This document shows, piece after piece, positions 12,977-24,390 of a stretch of 64,000 nt of DNA. The first letter of the stretch is position 1, and the number at the start of each line of letters is the position of its first letter. A program made the position numbers and the translations under genes. This DNA is from Chara braunii (lineage: Eukaryota > Streptophyta > Charophyceae > Charales > Characeae): assembly GCA_003427395.1 (NCBI GenBank), contig BFEA01000656.1, positions 62,150 through 126,149 on the forward strand, in the 5' to 3' direction. Below the pieces are notes generated by a model. The model saw only the letters and a list, made by a program, of their open reading frames with translations, made no database searches and was not told the DNA's origin.

Positions 12977-14719
12977 GCAAAAAGGGCATGGTCTTGACCG
13001 CCAAAAAGTTGCCTTCTGTTACGGCCACGATGATCACCCCAAACAAAATTAAATAAAACATAACGAGGACAACTGAGCTGTTGGCCCCTGCTCCCACGAA
13101 AGGGGGGTGGTCGTTGCTTGTCGACTCTCATGCCTGGAATGATCAGAACTTCAGAAGCTGTCAAGCCACCGGCTGTTGGGACCCCGGCACCCTAGCAAGA
13201 CCCGGGGCACGGAGGTCCGTGCCTCTTGAGCGTCCGGGTAGATCAGCTGCTCTCTGATTGGGAACAAAGGGTGCTTTAAATTGGACAACAGCGACCCCAC
13301 GTGCGTTCAATTTCCGTGGCATCGACGCAGACGATGGTGTGAGGACGGCAAACGACGAACGATCGGAAATTGATTCGACACAGCTCTCACCCACATTACC
13401 TGGACTTTTTCAAATAACGGTGGCACAGGGATTGCGATTGGGATTGGGATACCATTGGGATCGGGATTGCAATTCAGATTGGGATTGGGATTGGATGAAA
13501 GACATCTGGGCAGCTGCGGTCGGGCACAATGTGCTGTCCTATTTGGTAAGCCAGTGACCTGTTGCGGGATCGGTTGGGGCCTCGGTTGCGCCATAGAGCA
13601 AGGCCCCACTGGTCCTATTCTCGTGCCTGGAAAGCATGAACGTGGTCCTGAAAACAGGCCGGGTACGTGTTTTCGTAGCACGAGCATAGCACCAGTGGGG
13701 TGTGCGTGCACAATAATCTGCTCGTGGCAGCTAGGAAGAAGATAAAGATAGGAAAAACAGTGAAGAAGGCGACAGAGAATATTCTGACAAAGAAAGAGAA
13801 CACCTCCAGATGAGGGAACCGACCACAAACAAAGGTGGCACAGCAAGTCAGAGCTTTTTTTTTTTTCTTTTTTTTTTTTTAAGTCGTAGCATTTGTTGAG
13901 TTGTACATTTGAAATTTGAAAAGGGGAAAAAAGAAAGTTCAGGTTATTCAGGCCTCCACTGTGGACGACGAAGTCTACGCTTTGCACAGACACTCATTGC
14001 TCGATACCTGAATATGCTCCACACATCCAACAAAAAAAAAAAAAAAAAACTTTTGCTCCTGAGTCCTGACAGATCAACCAACGTACAGCAGACCCTAAAT
14101 CACCAAGCCTGTTTTTTTCCCCCCACCGCCGAATGAATCGAACCTGTTCCTCCCAGGCCCATACATCGACAACAAATCCCTCTTCCATACGAGACTCGCA
14201 CTGCCGGTCGAGAGGAAGATTTCATTATTATTATTATTATTATTTATTACTATTATTATTTTCCATCCTCGCAGCAGGATCCAAAATTTGGACACCATGG
14301 CTGCCAAGCTTTTTTTTGCGTTTTTTTAACTTTTTTTGCTTTTTTTTCGTTTTTTTTCTGAGTGCCAGAGAAAGGGACATTAGGAGTTGAAGAGTCCTTC
14401 CATCTTTTTTCTTGCTTTTCGTTCTTTTGGGGCAAGAGAGAGGGAGGAGGAAGGAGGTGAGCGGGTACTCACACTACCCGAGTTTTTGCCAACCGAATGT
14501 GATTGAAAATGCGGTCAGGTGCATCCACGAATTTACTAGTGTGCATATACACCCTTAGAACACACTCCCACCACCCGATCCATCCAAATAGACGGGACGA
14601 ACGAAGAAAGAGCGTTTCCCCTCTCTGCTCTGCTCTGCTCTGCTCTGCTTGTGGGGTTTTGCCACTCGACAGCACTGGCCTGGCCTGATGATTGAGTGCC
14701 TATACTCGCGCGCACACTA
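12977..14719. other. No recognisable gene; homopolymer and ATT runs
   Basis: It contains T-rich runs at 13,855-13,880, poly-A near 14,032-14,049, an (ATT)n run at 14,222-14,260 and T-runs near 14,310-14,360. A GATTGG-type degenerate repeat lies at 13,432-13,495. The 228-codon minus-strand ORF here is low complexity and not a recognisable protein. Confidence 0.45.
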
Positions 14720-14857
14720 CGGGCCTCGCTCCACTGCTCAACGTTGCATTCCTGTTGTTAGAACAGATGAATTCAGACCAATAGAACATTTTGAATGGAT
14801 TCGGACAACCATCAGCCCAGATACATTTAGGATTGTTGGGCAATGGAGTGAGGATTC
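14720..14857. mobile_element. MITE family 2
   Basis: Left end CGGGCCTCGCTCCACTG is matched by an inverted right end near CAATGGAGTGAGG. The interior shares the segment ATTTTGAATG with the copies at 58,338 and 60,209. It is non-coding. Confidence 0.65.
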
Positions 14858-15302
14858 GAGACTGGCACTTGCAATCACATGCATCAACGAACAAACGGAA
14901 TAGTACCGAAAAAAAAAAGAAAAAAAAAGAATAGTCTATTGTGTAGTAGTATTGTCAGACTATGTCATCCAAAAGGCCATCATTACAATTTACTGAAAAA
15001 AAAATAAAAAAATAAAGGTCCATCATTATTGGACCTTAACATTGACAATCATCACGTGGCCAGTGGATATTGCCACGCAGCTGAATTCTCCGTCAGGGAA
15101 AAAAAAAAAAAAAAAAAAAAAGGTCGGGTCTTAGATAGAAACCAAGCAAGGACATGCACACATAGAGGACTTCGCTGGACGCATGTGGCTAGCCTAGACT
15201 GTATATGCCTGCAAACGCATCCAGATATCAGTCACAAAGATCCTCGTGTGCGTGCTACCTAAAAACGGAGGGGGGGCGGGGGGGGGGGGGGGGGGCGGAA
15301 AC
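14858..15302. other. No recognisable gene; A-runs
   Basis: It holds several poly-A runs (near 14,908-14,930, 14,995-15,015 and 15,100-15,121) and a poly-G run near 15,270-15,296. The A-runs may be old retrotransposon tails. Confidence 0.4.
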
Positions 15303-15660
15303 CAACCGACCTCGCTCAGTTGGTACACCCACGAACTGTTGAAATGCAGACCCCAGTTCAAAATCAAAGTAGACTATCACTCACCCACACCAGATGGAAA
15401 ACTCTACAGACTGTCGGTTCACACCCCATCACAAGCAACAACCAAGCAAAACATCCACGAAACAAAGAAAAGTCTGTCACAGCCAAAAAATACACTCCAG
15501 ACACGCCGCTGGCACTAGAGGCACAGCATGGCCGCCTAGTAACGGCCCCGACCACTGCCGCTCGACCTAACCGGAAAAAACCGTAGCAGGAAGCTAGCGA
15601 AGTCGTAGTATATATCGTCACAAACAGAACTGCCCGGTAAAACCGTAGGCAGAGAGAGAG
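15303..15660 (+). repeat. tRNA-headed SINE-like element
   Basis: A head with box-A-like CTCGCTCAGTTGGT and box-B-like CAGTTCAAAATC at tRNA spacing is followed by a 290-bp body starting AGACTATCACTCACCC and ending in the hammerhead repeat 3' segment CTGCCCGGTAAAACCGTAGG. The body recurs inverted at 15,835-16,115 and again at 53,725-53,810. Confidence 0.65.
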
Positions 15661-15664
15661 TATG

Positions 15665-15667
<3 letters not shown>

Positions 15668-15702
<35 letters not shown>

Positions 15703-15755
15703 TCAAATATATATATATATATATATATCATTATTATAATTTATATAATATATAT
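15668..15755. repeat. (AT)n microsatellite
   Basis: AT-only sequence separates two inverted repeat copies and could sit at the tip of a hairpin. Confidence 0.95.
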
Positions 15756-15756
15756 C

Positions 15757-16115
15757 CTGATGAATCGGTGAAACTCCAACGAAACAGTTCGTCACAGCCC
15801 CTCGTTTGTTGTCCTCTTCTCCTCCCCTCTCTGCCTACGATTTACCGGGAAGCTCTGTTTGACGATATATACCACCACTCTGCGAGCACTCTGCTACGGT
15901 TTTGTCCGGTCAAGTCGAGCGGCAGTGGTCGGGGCCGTCACTACGCGGCCATGCTGTGCCTCTAGTGCCAGCGGCGTGTCTGGAGTGTATATTTTGGCTG
16001 TGACAGACCTTTCTTTGTCTCGTGGGTGTTTTGCTTGGTTGTTGCTTGTGATGGGGTGTGAACCGACAGTCTGTAGACTTTTCCATCTGGTGTGGGTGAG
16101 TGATAGTCTGCTATA
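15757..16115 (+). repeat. Hammerhead-type repeat copy b plus inverted SINE body
   Basis: It begins with the hammerhead core CTGATGA at 15,757, a stem II whose 3' strand is mutated (CCAAC), GAAAC at 15,781 and the conserved 3' flank. It continues into the SINE body in reverse orientation to the copy at 15,303-15,660. Upstream stem I and stem III strands are lost in the AT microsatellite. Confidence 0.7.
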
Positions 16116-16127
16116 TATATATATATA

Positions 16128-16350
16128 CTCCTCTGAGCTGCCTGAGCTGCCTGGTAAACCGTAGGCAGAGAGGGAGAAGAGGACAACATACGAGGGGCTG
16201 TGACCAACTGTTTCGTCATCGTTACACCGACTCGTCAATCAGTAGAGGCCGAACCCTCAATAGTCTGCAGAATCCCCTAACTGATTACACCAAGTGATAA
16301 TCCACCTTAACCGCGGCTGTGGCGAAGCATCAACAACTGCCCAACATGAT
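16128..16350 (-). repeat. Hammerhead-type repeat, copy c
   Basis: On the minus strand it shows the conserved 5' part (GCATC, CCACAGCCGCGGTTAAGG, GGGGATTCTGCAGACT), the stem I arm pair GAGG/CCUC, GACGAGTCGG, GAAACAGTTGGTC and the 3' flank. Stem II and the UGA core have substitutions and an insertion, so it is probably inactive. It preserves the same overall order as the intact copy at 53,860-54,078. Confidence 0.75.
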
Positions 16351-16564
16351 GTACATATATGAAGCAACGCATCCCAGCATATGTAGGTCCCAAGCAACAA
16401 TGCCGTTTCCAGCACTGGAAAGCAGCGCCACCTTCTTGTCTTCGAGGGACAAGAAAGTCGGGACCGATTTCCGGTCCCTGACACCATACGCGGTCCCGGA
16501 TGGAGACCTATTTGCATCTGCGCAGAGATCTGTTGGTCTGAAAAGACTGCACTCGCACACAAAG

Positions 16565-16633
16565 TTCCAACTGATTTCAGGACGTAATTGCAATCACAGA
16601 TCCATCCGAGTTTGGCTGTAATTGCGACCACAT
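16565..16633. mobile_element. MITE family 3 copy
   Basis: A short palindromic segment with GTAATTGCAATCACAGAT on the left and GGCTGTAATTGCGACCAC on the right matches the family intact at 42,497-42,608. Confidence 0.5.
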
Positions 16634-16719
16634 ACATCTTAACAAGTCAGTGTTTTGTTGTTTTGCCCCTCTCTTATTTCCTTTCTTTTTATCCAACATG
16701 CAAGTCCACGGCCAGCAGG

Positions 16720-16770
<51 letters not shown>
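16720..16770. repeat. Poly(A) tract of about 51 bp
   Basis: An uninterrupted A run, a plausible retrotransposon tail, with no identifiable element upstream. Confidence 0.9.
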
Positions 16771-16772
<2 letters not shown>

Positions 16773-17042
16773 GCACAAAAGAAAGAACTTTAAACCACCA
16801 GTACGTCCTAGAGTCGTGCCCGTTAACGCGCCACAATTTTAGGAAACGTACGGGCTACTACCGGGGCGCCCAAATTCATCCGACTAGAAACGTTTCTACT
16901 CTATTTTTTTTCCACGGCCGATAACTGGACCAAGTACGGATTGTTCAAAGAAGCCCGCCGCAGCCATCAATGGGCCAAATTCATCCGACTAGAAACGTTT
17001 CTACTCTATTTAAAGAATACACATCCCTAAAAGAACCACAGG

Positions 17043-17106
17043 CCCTGGCTCAGTAGTGGACACACCCCTTAACTGCCGAAATACCGAACTGAGTTCAAAT
17101 CTGGAT
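17043..17106 (+). repeat. tRNA-like SINE head
   Basis: Box-A-like TGGCTCAGTAGTGG and box-B-like GAGTTCAAATC lie at tRNA spacing. The anticodon arm is poor and no CCA-side acceptor pairing is evident, so it is called a SINE head and not a tRNA. Confidence 0.55.
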
Positions 17107-19278
17107 CATTGATCATCATTCCAAATTCCAAGGGGCTGTTCAATTCCACAATACGATATCTCAACTTCTCAAAGGCATTGGCGTTTTTTTTTTCAAAAGG
17201 AAAGGGGAAAAAAAAAAAAAAAAAAAAACAACGGCAAAGACTCTGGCCTGGTCGTGGCTGGTGGGTCTTTTATATTCGCGGGAAGCTGCAACTGCCAGAA
17301 ACGAGGTCGAGCTTTCTTTTTTCTGTCTTGCCCTCTTTCGTTCTTTTGCGCAGGTCCTCCGCGTGGCCCCGTGCTCTGTTCTACCGGCATGTCATAGATT
17401 TTACAACTCTGAATTACCTTTTAATGCGAGGCCTCCTTTTGTTATGGCCGAACGAAGCCCTCGACAATTCCGATCGATCCTCGGCGGAGGGATCCAGCCT
17501 CCACTTTAACGCGACATAAGGTGAGGTCGAATAACAGTTTGTCGGGGAAGGACCGGTTGAAGGCAGGCACCATTGTTCAACATCCACCCCGAACACGACA
17601 GGATGATGTGAGATGACAACAACAGCTGTCTTCTTAAAAAGGTCGCTTGCGTCCTCGGCGACAAAGAAGGTTGGTTAGCATGGGCCCTGTGCAACGACGA
17701 CGTGCATAAATCAAGGAATGGTCTCAAATTTCTTCCCACAAAAAAAAAAAAAAAGGTCTGTCACAGGGCCAGTCAAGCACCTCCAACATCTGCCAGACGA
17801 AAAAAAAAAGACTCGCTAGGTTGGGAGTTTCAAACCGGAAGTGCCGCCGGATGGGTCCCCAGGCTCCTGGACATAGGAGGGGCGAAAGCGAGAACCCACA
17901 TTGGTGCCCGAGAGCTCACTGCCGTTTCTATACATCTGAACTATCGGCGAAGGGGTAGTTCGACAATTGCATAGAGACAGCACAGGGGCACAGCGGAGAA
18001 AAGACAGCACGGGTCAGATAGGTCGAATCAATGGTGGCGCCAACGATAACAGGGCAGCAATGTCAGGAAATGTTTATCGAACAGAGGCTGGATGCGAGTC
18101 GAGGCAATGCCTCAGAGAGAGTACCGGCTGGGACCTTATCATATCCTGTCCTCTGCCTAATCAGACCGCCTCTTCTGGCCGATTGTGCCAGTCTGTCATC
18201 CCAGTGCAGCCCACGCGGCCAACACAATACACTTCTCTATCCGATTCAGCAAAATACTGAACACATCACACACATACCACAACATCTAGAACAGGTCGGA
18301 CGGACAGCTTGGTTGCAGCCTAAGCCGGGCAACAGGAAGGCCGACATCTCTAACAGCCCCGAAAGAGCACGGAGTGCGGCAGTCACCTTGCTATCAGGTC
18401 AGGTCGCTACAGCAACCGCCCCGCTATCAGGTCACCATCCTGGCCTGCTGTGTACCAGCAGCTACGGCCAATCATTCGACCGACTGTGGGCTGCTTTTGT
18501 TCAGACGAGTGTAAGATATGCGACCAAGTTGTTGCCAAACCGGCTGTTGAATTACAGACCTCAGTTCGAAGTTCGAACCCCATTGGTCTCCGAGACAGCG
18601 CGCGACCACAGGGGGGTTTGCAGGAGGAACAAGCTACCTTCGGAGCACCACCTCCAGCACATCACGCACGCGTGCGCGTGCATACGAAGGCTCTTCGCAA
18701 ATGCACTGTGGATGGTCATGCCATTGCAGCGTGCAGAATCCCCAGGCAGCTCAGTCCACTGCCGAAACTCTCACCCCAAACCTGGAGAACAAAGCCCCGC
18801 CCATAACTCCTACTCCCGAAACTCTCACACCCCAAACCTGGAGAACGAAGCTCCAGGCGGCGGCTATGAATCTTGCAGCCCGTAGCACATACACTGATCC
18901 CGCAGCTGCACTGCAACATGGAGTACGCTCGCATCAGTGCCTGCAAAGAAACAAAATGCAAATGCAAATACAGCGGGAGGTGATGCAAATGCCAGATAGA
19001 TGCAGCAGCAGGCACAATACGAGATCTTGCACAACCCGCTGCCGTTCGTAGTCGGTACGGTGACAAGTGTTTAGGCTGGAGCAGACGGACATACAGACCC
19101 ACATCACCAACAAGGAATGGTGATGGATTGCAACGTCTAAGAATTGTCCGAATCGACAGCGAAAAAGGCACAAGGTGGGTGGTGTTCAGAAGAGGAGCGT
19201 AAAGGCATGCTGCAGGATGCTAAGTCAGGCAGGAAGGACTATCAGTTGCCCCAGGGAGGCTGGTTTGTGGATATCCTT
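17107..19278. other. No recognisable gene
   Basis: The longest open frame (18,031-18,885, plus) has no recognisable domain and its composition resembles translated repeats. A tRNA-like box-B remnant (CAGTTCGAAGTTCGAA) lies near 18,561. Poly-A runs occur at 17,211 and 17,740. Confidence 0.4.
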
Positions 19279-20195
19279 TGGGAAGAGGAAGAGAGAGAAG
19301 GAGAGGAAGAAGAACGGAAAGGAGGAAGAAGATGAAGTGGACGAGGAAGACGGGGAAGAAGAAGAGGAACAGGAGGAGGAAGACGAGGAAGAGGAAAAAG
19401 AAGAAGATTTTCCAGAGGCGGCGTTCTAGTACATAAAAGGCGGAAGGTGCAAATGGCAGAAGAGGGAGGCGAGGAAGAGCAAGGACAGGAAGAATTTCAA
19501 GGTGGTGGTCCAAATGGCAGAAGAGGAAGACTAGGAAGCGCGAGAAGAGGAAGAAGAGGAAGAACAGGGAGAAAAACAGCAGACGAGGAAGAGGATGAGG
19601 ATGAAGAGGAAGAAGAGGAAGAAGAGGAAGAAGAGGAAGAAGAGGAAGAAAAAGAAGAGGAAGAAGGGAAAGAACCAAGACTATGGACGATCAATTGCGA
19701 CATGGGGCCTCGTTGGTGAATAACCTTGAGAAGAGGAACAGCAAGAGGAGCAAGAGGAGGAAGAAGAAAAAGAAGAGAGACGAAGAGGATGAAGGAGAAC
19801 AAGTGGAAGAGGCGGAAGAAATGCAGAGGAGGAAAAGGAAGAAGACGAAGAAGACGAAGAAGACGAAGAAGAAGAACAGGCGGAGGAGAAGGAAGACGAG
19901 TTAAAAATGGAAGAAGGGGAGGAGAACGAAGACAAAGAAGAGGAGGGGGAAGGAGGAGGAGGAGACGAAGACAGTCGATAACAACAACAACGACAATGAA
20001 GAAGACGAAGAGGACTACGAAAGGGACGAAGACGAAGACGAAGACGAAGACGACGAAAAGGACAAAGACGAGGAAGAGGAAGGAGAAGAGGAGGACGAAG
20101 AGCACGGGGAGGTGGGGGAGGAGGAGGAGGACGACCAAGACGAAGACTAAGAGGACGACAACGACGACGAAGAAGAAGAAGAAGGTAGCACCATA
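19279..20195. repeat. Polypurine (GA-rich) low-complexity tract, 0.9 kb
   Basis: The plus strand is almost only G and A with units such as GAAGAC, GAGGAA and GAC. Long Glu/Lys/Arg- or Ser/Phe/Leu-rich open frames exist in several frames of both strands at once, which shows that they come from composition and not coding. Confidence 0.9.
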
Positions 20196-21146
20196 AACCA
20201 CCGCCTTGAGTAATGTAACAACGGAGCTCACACTGTCCACCACAAGCTTAATTAATATAGACGCAGCACAAGAAGCCACATGTCCTCACTCTTGCATGCA
20301 AACCAGAAGCAAGCCATTCATCGTCCTGGTGCCTACATCAGTCATTGTCAGAATCATCCTACCCTTCTCTGCTACATTGGCACCAGACTTACCTGCCTTA
20401 TCAACGTTCAGAGCGCAGCGTAAAAGGCATGAGGACGGAAAGTCACTGTCCAAAACATCGTTGTCGACGACCTCATTATCGCAGTGATCATCATTCACAC
20501 TAGAACTCTGCAGCAGTTTCCATTCATTCCCCTGTTCTGCAACTTCAAGCCTCTCCTGATCTGATCCAGAACCACCAGAAGACAAAACCATGTGTCACAC
20601 ACAACAGCATATACAAGTGTGCGCGTTCCGCTGTAATAAAACGACAACAATACAGGGCACACATCATCATATTTATTCTCCATTTGATGTACTTCCAGTT
20701 AAACACATTGTGAATCCAAGTCACTATTACCAAGCACACCGACGAAACTATATTTACAGTTAGCGGACCTTTCTTCCTTATTGGTTCCTCCCTCCTCTTT
20801 ACTAGGCCGTTGATGCTTGAACATCCTCGAATGAACCCAACTCCCAAAGGTACCCACACTCCCCTCTCAAAGAGACCTTTGCCTTGACCACCATTGTCAC
20901 GCGGGGATCCCCAGGGGTTCAGCTCCCCAGGACTACGACACGGATGCGATAGGATCGGCCACCACAGCAAGCGAGCAGACCCATTCTCAGAACCGTCCCC
21001 TTGCTGTCTCTGACACTGTAACTCCCATTAACATGGGCACGGTCAACATCACGACACACCTGCAATCTGCAGTCTTTCACCCGAACGCAGCAACCTGTGT
21101 GTGACCTAGCATTCTTAATGCCACGCTCATGAACCCTCGTTTACGA

Positions 21147-21211
21147 CGACGATGGTCACATATTGGTGGACGATGGTCACATATTGGTGGACGATGGTCA
21201 CATATTGGTCG
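21147..21211. repeat. 21-bp unit repeated three times
   Basis: GATGGTCACATATTGGTGGA occurs three times head to tail, nearly identical. Confidence 0.9.
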
Positions 21212-21843
21212 ATCCCTGAGTGAATTGCTCTTTCCTCTTACCCTGTGTTCGTTCTCGCCCAGTTTCTACATCTCGTTGTGACGGCATGTGCGTTGGGCGA
21301 CCGCCAGTTCACGCAAATCACAGAGTCAATGGGACGGAACTAGACTGACGACTCCCACGGAGCTCATGCAAAGTCGTGCACACGGACTTGACCAGGCTGA
21401 GAGATGTACGATGTCGCCCAATACCCCAGAATTTCACTCCGGGTTAGAGCCATCAGCATCAAAGCATCAGTGAACTGGCCTGCCAGAGAAGTACATGGTG
21501 CAAGATACTAGCCGCCATGTAGGACGAGGCCTGGGGCCGATGGACAGAATACAGAATGGGAATCGACGGTCGTCCGCATAACAAACTCGCAGTGTTAGGA
21601 TAATCACTACATGCTGCCATCACCCATACCTCAACGACTCTGCGAAACGAATGGCATGACCAGCTGCCACAACTGGGTCTTCACAGCTCGCAAAGCGCTA
21701 TGCAGTTCTCTTCATCCACCGGCTGAAGCAATGACAAGACCAACTGCCACTGCTGCGCTGCCGATAGCATCCCCCTGCTCTCAAATGAGTTGATTCCACC
21801 TCCACATGCTTAGTGCCTACTCACGCTACCACTTTCCTAAATG

Positions 21844-21907
21844 CTGTATCTGACAGCAATTACGCCCAGACCTCGATGAATCTGACCACAATCACGTCCA
21901 GAGCTTA
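21844..21907. mobile_element. MITE family 3 copy
   Basis: CTGACAGCAATTACGCCCAG and, inverted, ACCACAATCACGTCCAGAGC define a short palindromic element related to 42,317-42,373. Confidence 0.5.
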
Positions 21908-23056
21908 GTAGATAAAAAGCACAGCACTCCCCACTTTGCCAGTGACCCCCGGTGGCCTTACCCGATGACGGATTCGCCTCCTGACATCTGCAGAAGGATG
22001 AACCGGCTACGTTCAGAAACAGGAACATAGGCCCTTTACAGCACTCGGCAAGAGCAAAGACAGTACCAACACCTGAACTGCGACGGGACTACATTGGGAT
22101 TTGAAGTTACATGCTCACCTCATCTGTACATCTCACCGTGTGTGTATTTCCCAGTCAGCCAGCATCTTCGTTCCCGCAAAGGCGAGGCATGAGTAAGCGG
22201 AAAGCTGATAACACCATGCCAACTGCCACGTGTAAAACATGTAGTAGACTTCTTCAAGTAAGACAGGGTGGCTTTCCCGCGCTTCCAATTAAGCCACAGA
22301 CCAGATTCGCTCATGGCCAGCAGCAGGCGAAAAATATCAACCGACATTCCCAAGTTGAGCAATCTTTGGCTTAGGCTTTACTCCTCATTGCAGAGGAGCA
22401 GGGAGCGCGTACTCGTTCTCCTGCTTCAGCAAGTTCGGGCATCTCGCACTCAACAAGTGGCATCCGAAAATGCCTACGAAGAAACATGTCCTTTCCCCAG
22501 CTGCGCAACGCCCAGGAAAAGTGAGCAGTGCACTGCAATCTAGCAGCAACTTGACCGTGCCTCGCACATAATTGCGAAGCTCACTCACACTTTACACGAT
22601 TCAACTGCACCTCGCCACCCTGCCGCGCACAACAAAAAACGCTCGTTTCCTAACACATACCCACACTGACTGTGAGAAGATCCTATATCCTACCAACTCA
22701 AGCAACAATTGGATATATGAACCCTACATGAATACACCAATAAATCCCTAAATTCTCAATCACTATCACGTCTGCCCAACTCGTGTGCCCCTCTCTCCAT
22801 GATGCTCCGCGACAGCCATCCAACAGCCCCTCCTCCCTGGCACTGGCGACATTGTCCAGTGATTTAACCATCCATCTAGATGGCAGCCATCTTTCCGCCC
22901 ACAGTCATCAGGTGTTATAGCAAACATCCATTTGAACTGAGCCGTCAGGCATTTTAGCAAACATCCATCTGGCCTCCATCAACCAATTCTTCAACTGACC
23001 GAACCGTGCAAGATGGTAGCCAATCACACGGCTCTCTCACTAACTTCCCAGAAGAT

Positions 23057-23319
23057 AGACCTTTGAAAGGAGGACTTGGGACCCTTTTGCCTCGCGCCTT
23101 TTACACTCTTCTTACCTTAGCCGCAGTGGAGCCCGGTGGAGCAGTTTCAAAGTGAAAAAGACCACTTGTGTGCTGATTTCAGACCAAAGACCTCTGAAAA
23201 GAGGACTTGGGACCCTCTTGCCTCACACCTTTTACACTCTTCTTACCTTGGCCGCAGTGGAGCCCGGTGGAGCAGTTTCAGAGTGAAAAAGGCCACATGT
23301 GTGCTGCTTGCAGACCATG
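23057..23319. repeat. 131-bp tandem duplication
   Basis: Two copies of a unit starting AGACCTTTGAAAGGAGGAC and containing GCAGTGGAGCCCGGTGGAG lie head to tail with few differences. Confidence 0.88.
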
Positions 23320-24072
23320 TTGCTCTTTGCGTGCCTTCAATAGAACTCTCCAGAATTTTGGCGAGATCCACTTCAGAACTGCTCATACCGTGCCATTTTG
23401 GTTGGCATTATAGCCTTGTATCAAGTGTGCTATACAACATCTTGACTGTGATGCCATAGCATTCATCGCAACTGTGCTATACATCTTGATCATCCACCGC
23501 ACTGTTTCCATTGAGCTATGGCACTTGAGTCGCTGTGTAACAACCTTGTCTAGACTTCGCTATAGGCTGTCGCATCGTCTCGGCTATTCTACAGCATTGT
23601 CGCAACCGTGCCACATCACCATTGTCCTGACTGTGATGGCATACGGTTGACTCAACTGCCCTGCTACTGTACTACAGAGCTCTCTTTACGACGCTATACC
23701 AGTGACAGCAGAGCTATACCACAATCCGAACCCTGTTGCGACACCGCCGTCAAGACCATGCTGTAGCGTGAATTCCACTGCGCTTCAGAATTGTCCTGAT
23801 TGTGCTGTAGCACTTTCTAAACTGCGCTGTACTGTCATCTCAACTCTGGCCAGGCACAACATGGCATGATCACATGGCCATATACGCTCGTAGAGTGGGC
23901 GCTCCAGCCTCTTCCACTAAGATATATCAACGACGTGGCCTTCGTGAAATAAGATTTGGTGATGATTGTTCACTAGGACGATTTCTCCTCTACGTGACCC
24001 ACCGTACCAAGGCCCCTCTCCATTTCAATAATGGCAAACCACCATTTCCTCCCTAGAAAGCTCCATGTTCTC

Positions 24073-24179
24073 TCAAGCACAACAAGCACTTCCTCTTCGT
24101 TGGTATCTGTCATTGGCTCCTTGATTGAGTACAATCCCAGTTGGCTGTGCAGCAGGGTTCGCCCTAGGCAACTTCCGAG
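24073..24179 (-). CDS. RABF2: RABF2 terminal exon with CCA prenylation motif and stop
   Basis: It enters in phase 1 and encodes [17 protein letters not shown] and a hypervariable tail ending GSACCA followed by TGA. The KLPR segment and the double cysteine are the usual end of RABF2 proteins; the cysteines take two geranylgeranyl groups. The acceptor is tcacag. Confidence 0.94.
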
Positions 24180-24343
24180 CTGTGATCACAAGCACACAAA
24201 ACATTCACATGCATGAGGTACAGACGCGATGAGAATCATCCACCAGATAAGGACAAGAAAAACTTGCAGGGAGATTATCACCATTTTGAAAAAGGTCCCC
24301 AAACTGAAATTAGAACCGTGTTTGAGCTCTGTATGCAACAGAG

Positions 24344-24390
<47 letters not shown>

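Larger units (their letters stand above)
20196..24072. other. Flank downstream of RABF2; only small repeats seen
   Basis: No gene is recognised. It contains a 21-22-bp triplication, a MITE family 3 copy and a 131-bp tandem duplication, listed separately. The part nearest 24,072 will include the RABF2 3' UTR. Confidence 0.45.

Noticed and set aside
13307-13993. 228-codon minus-strand ORF
   Set aside because: It covers T-runs and a GATTGG-type simple repeat and shows Lys-rich and Asn-Pro repeat peptides without a domain.
17043-17106. tRNA gene
   Set aside because: Box A and box B are present but the acceptor and anticodon stems do not pair convincingly; a SINE head is likelier.
18031-18885. 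284-codon plus-strand ORF
   Set aside because: No recognisable domain, overlapping alternatives in other frames and repeat-like composition; not enough to call a gene.
19497-20279. Long ORFs on both strands in the polypurine tract
   Set aside because: They are Glu/Lys/Arg- or Ser/Phe/Leu-rich in every frame at once, so they reflect composition only.
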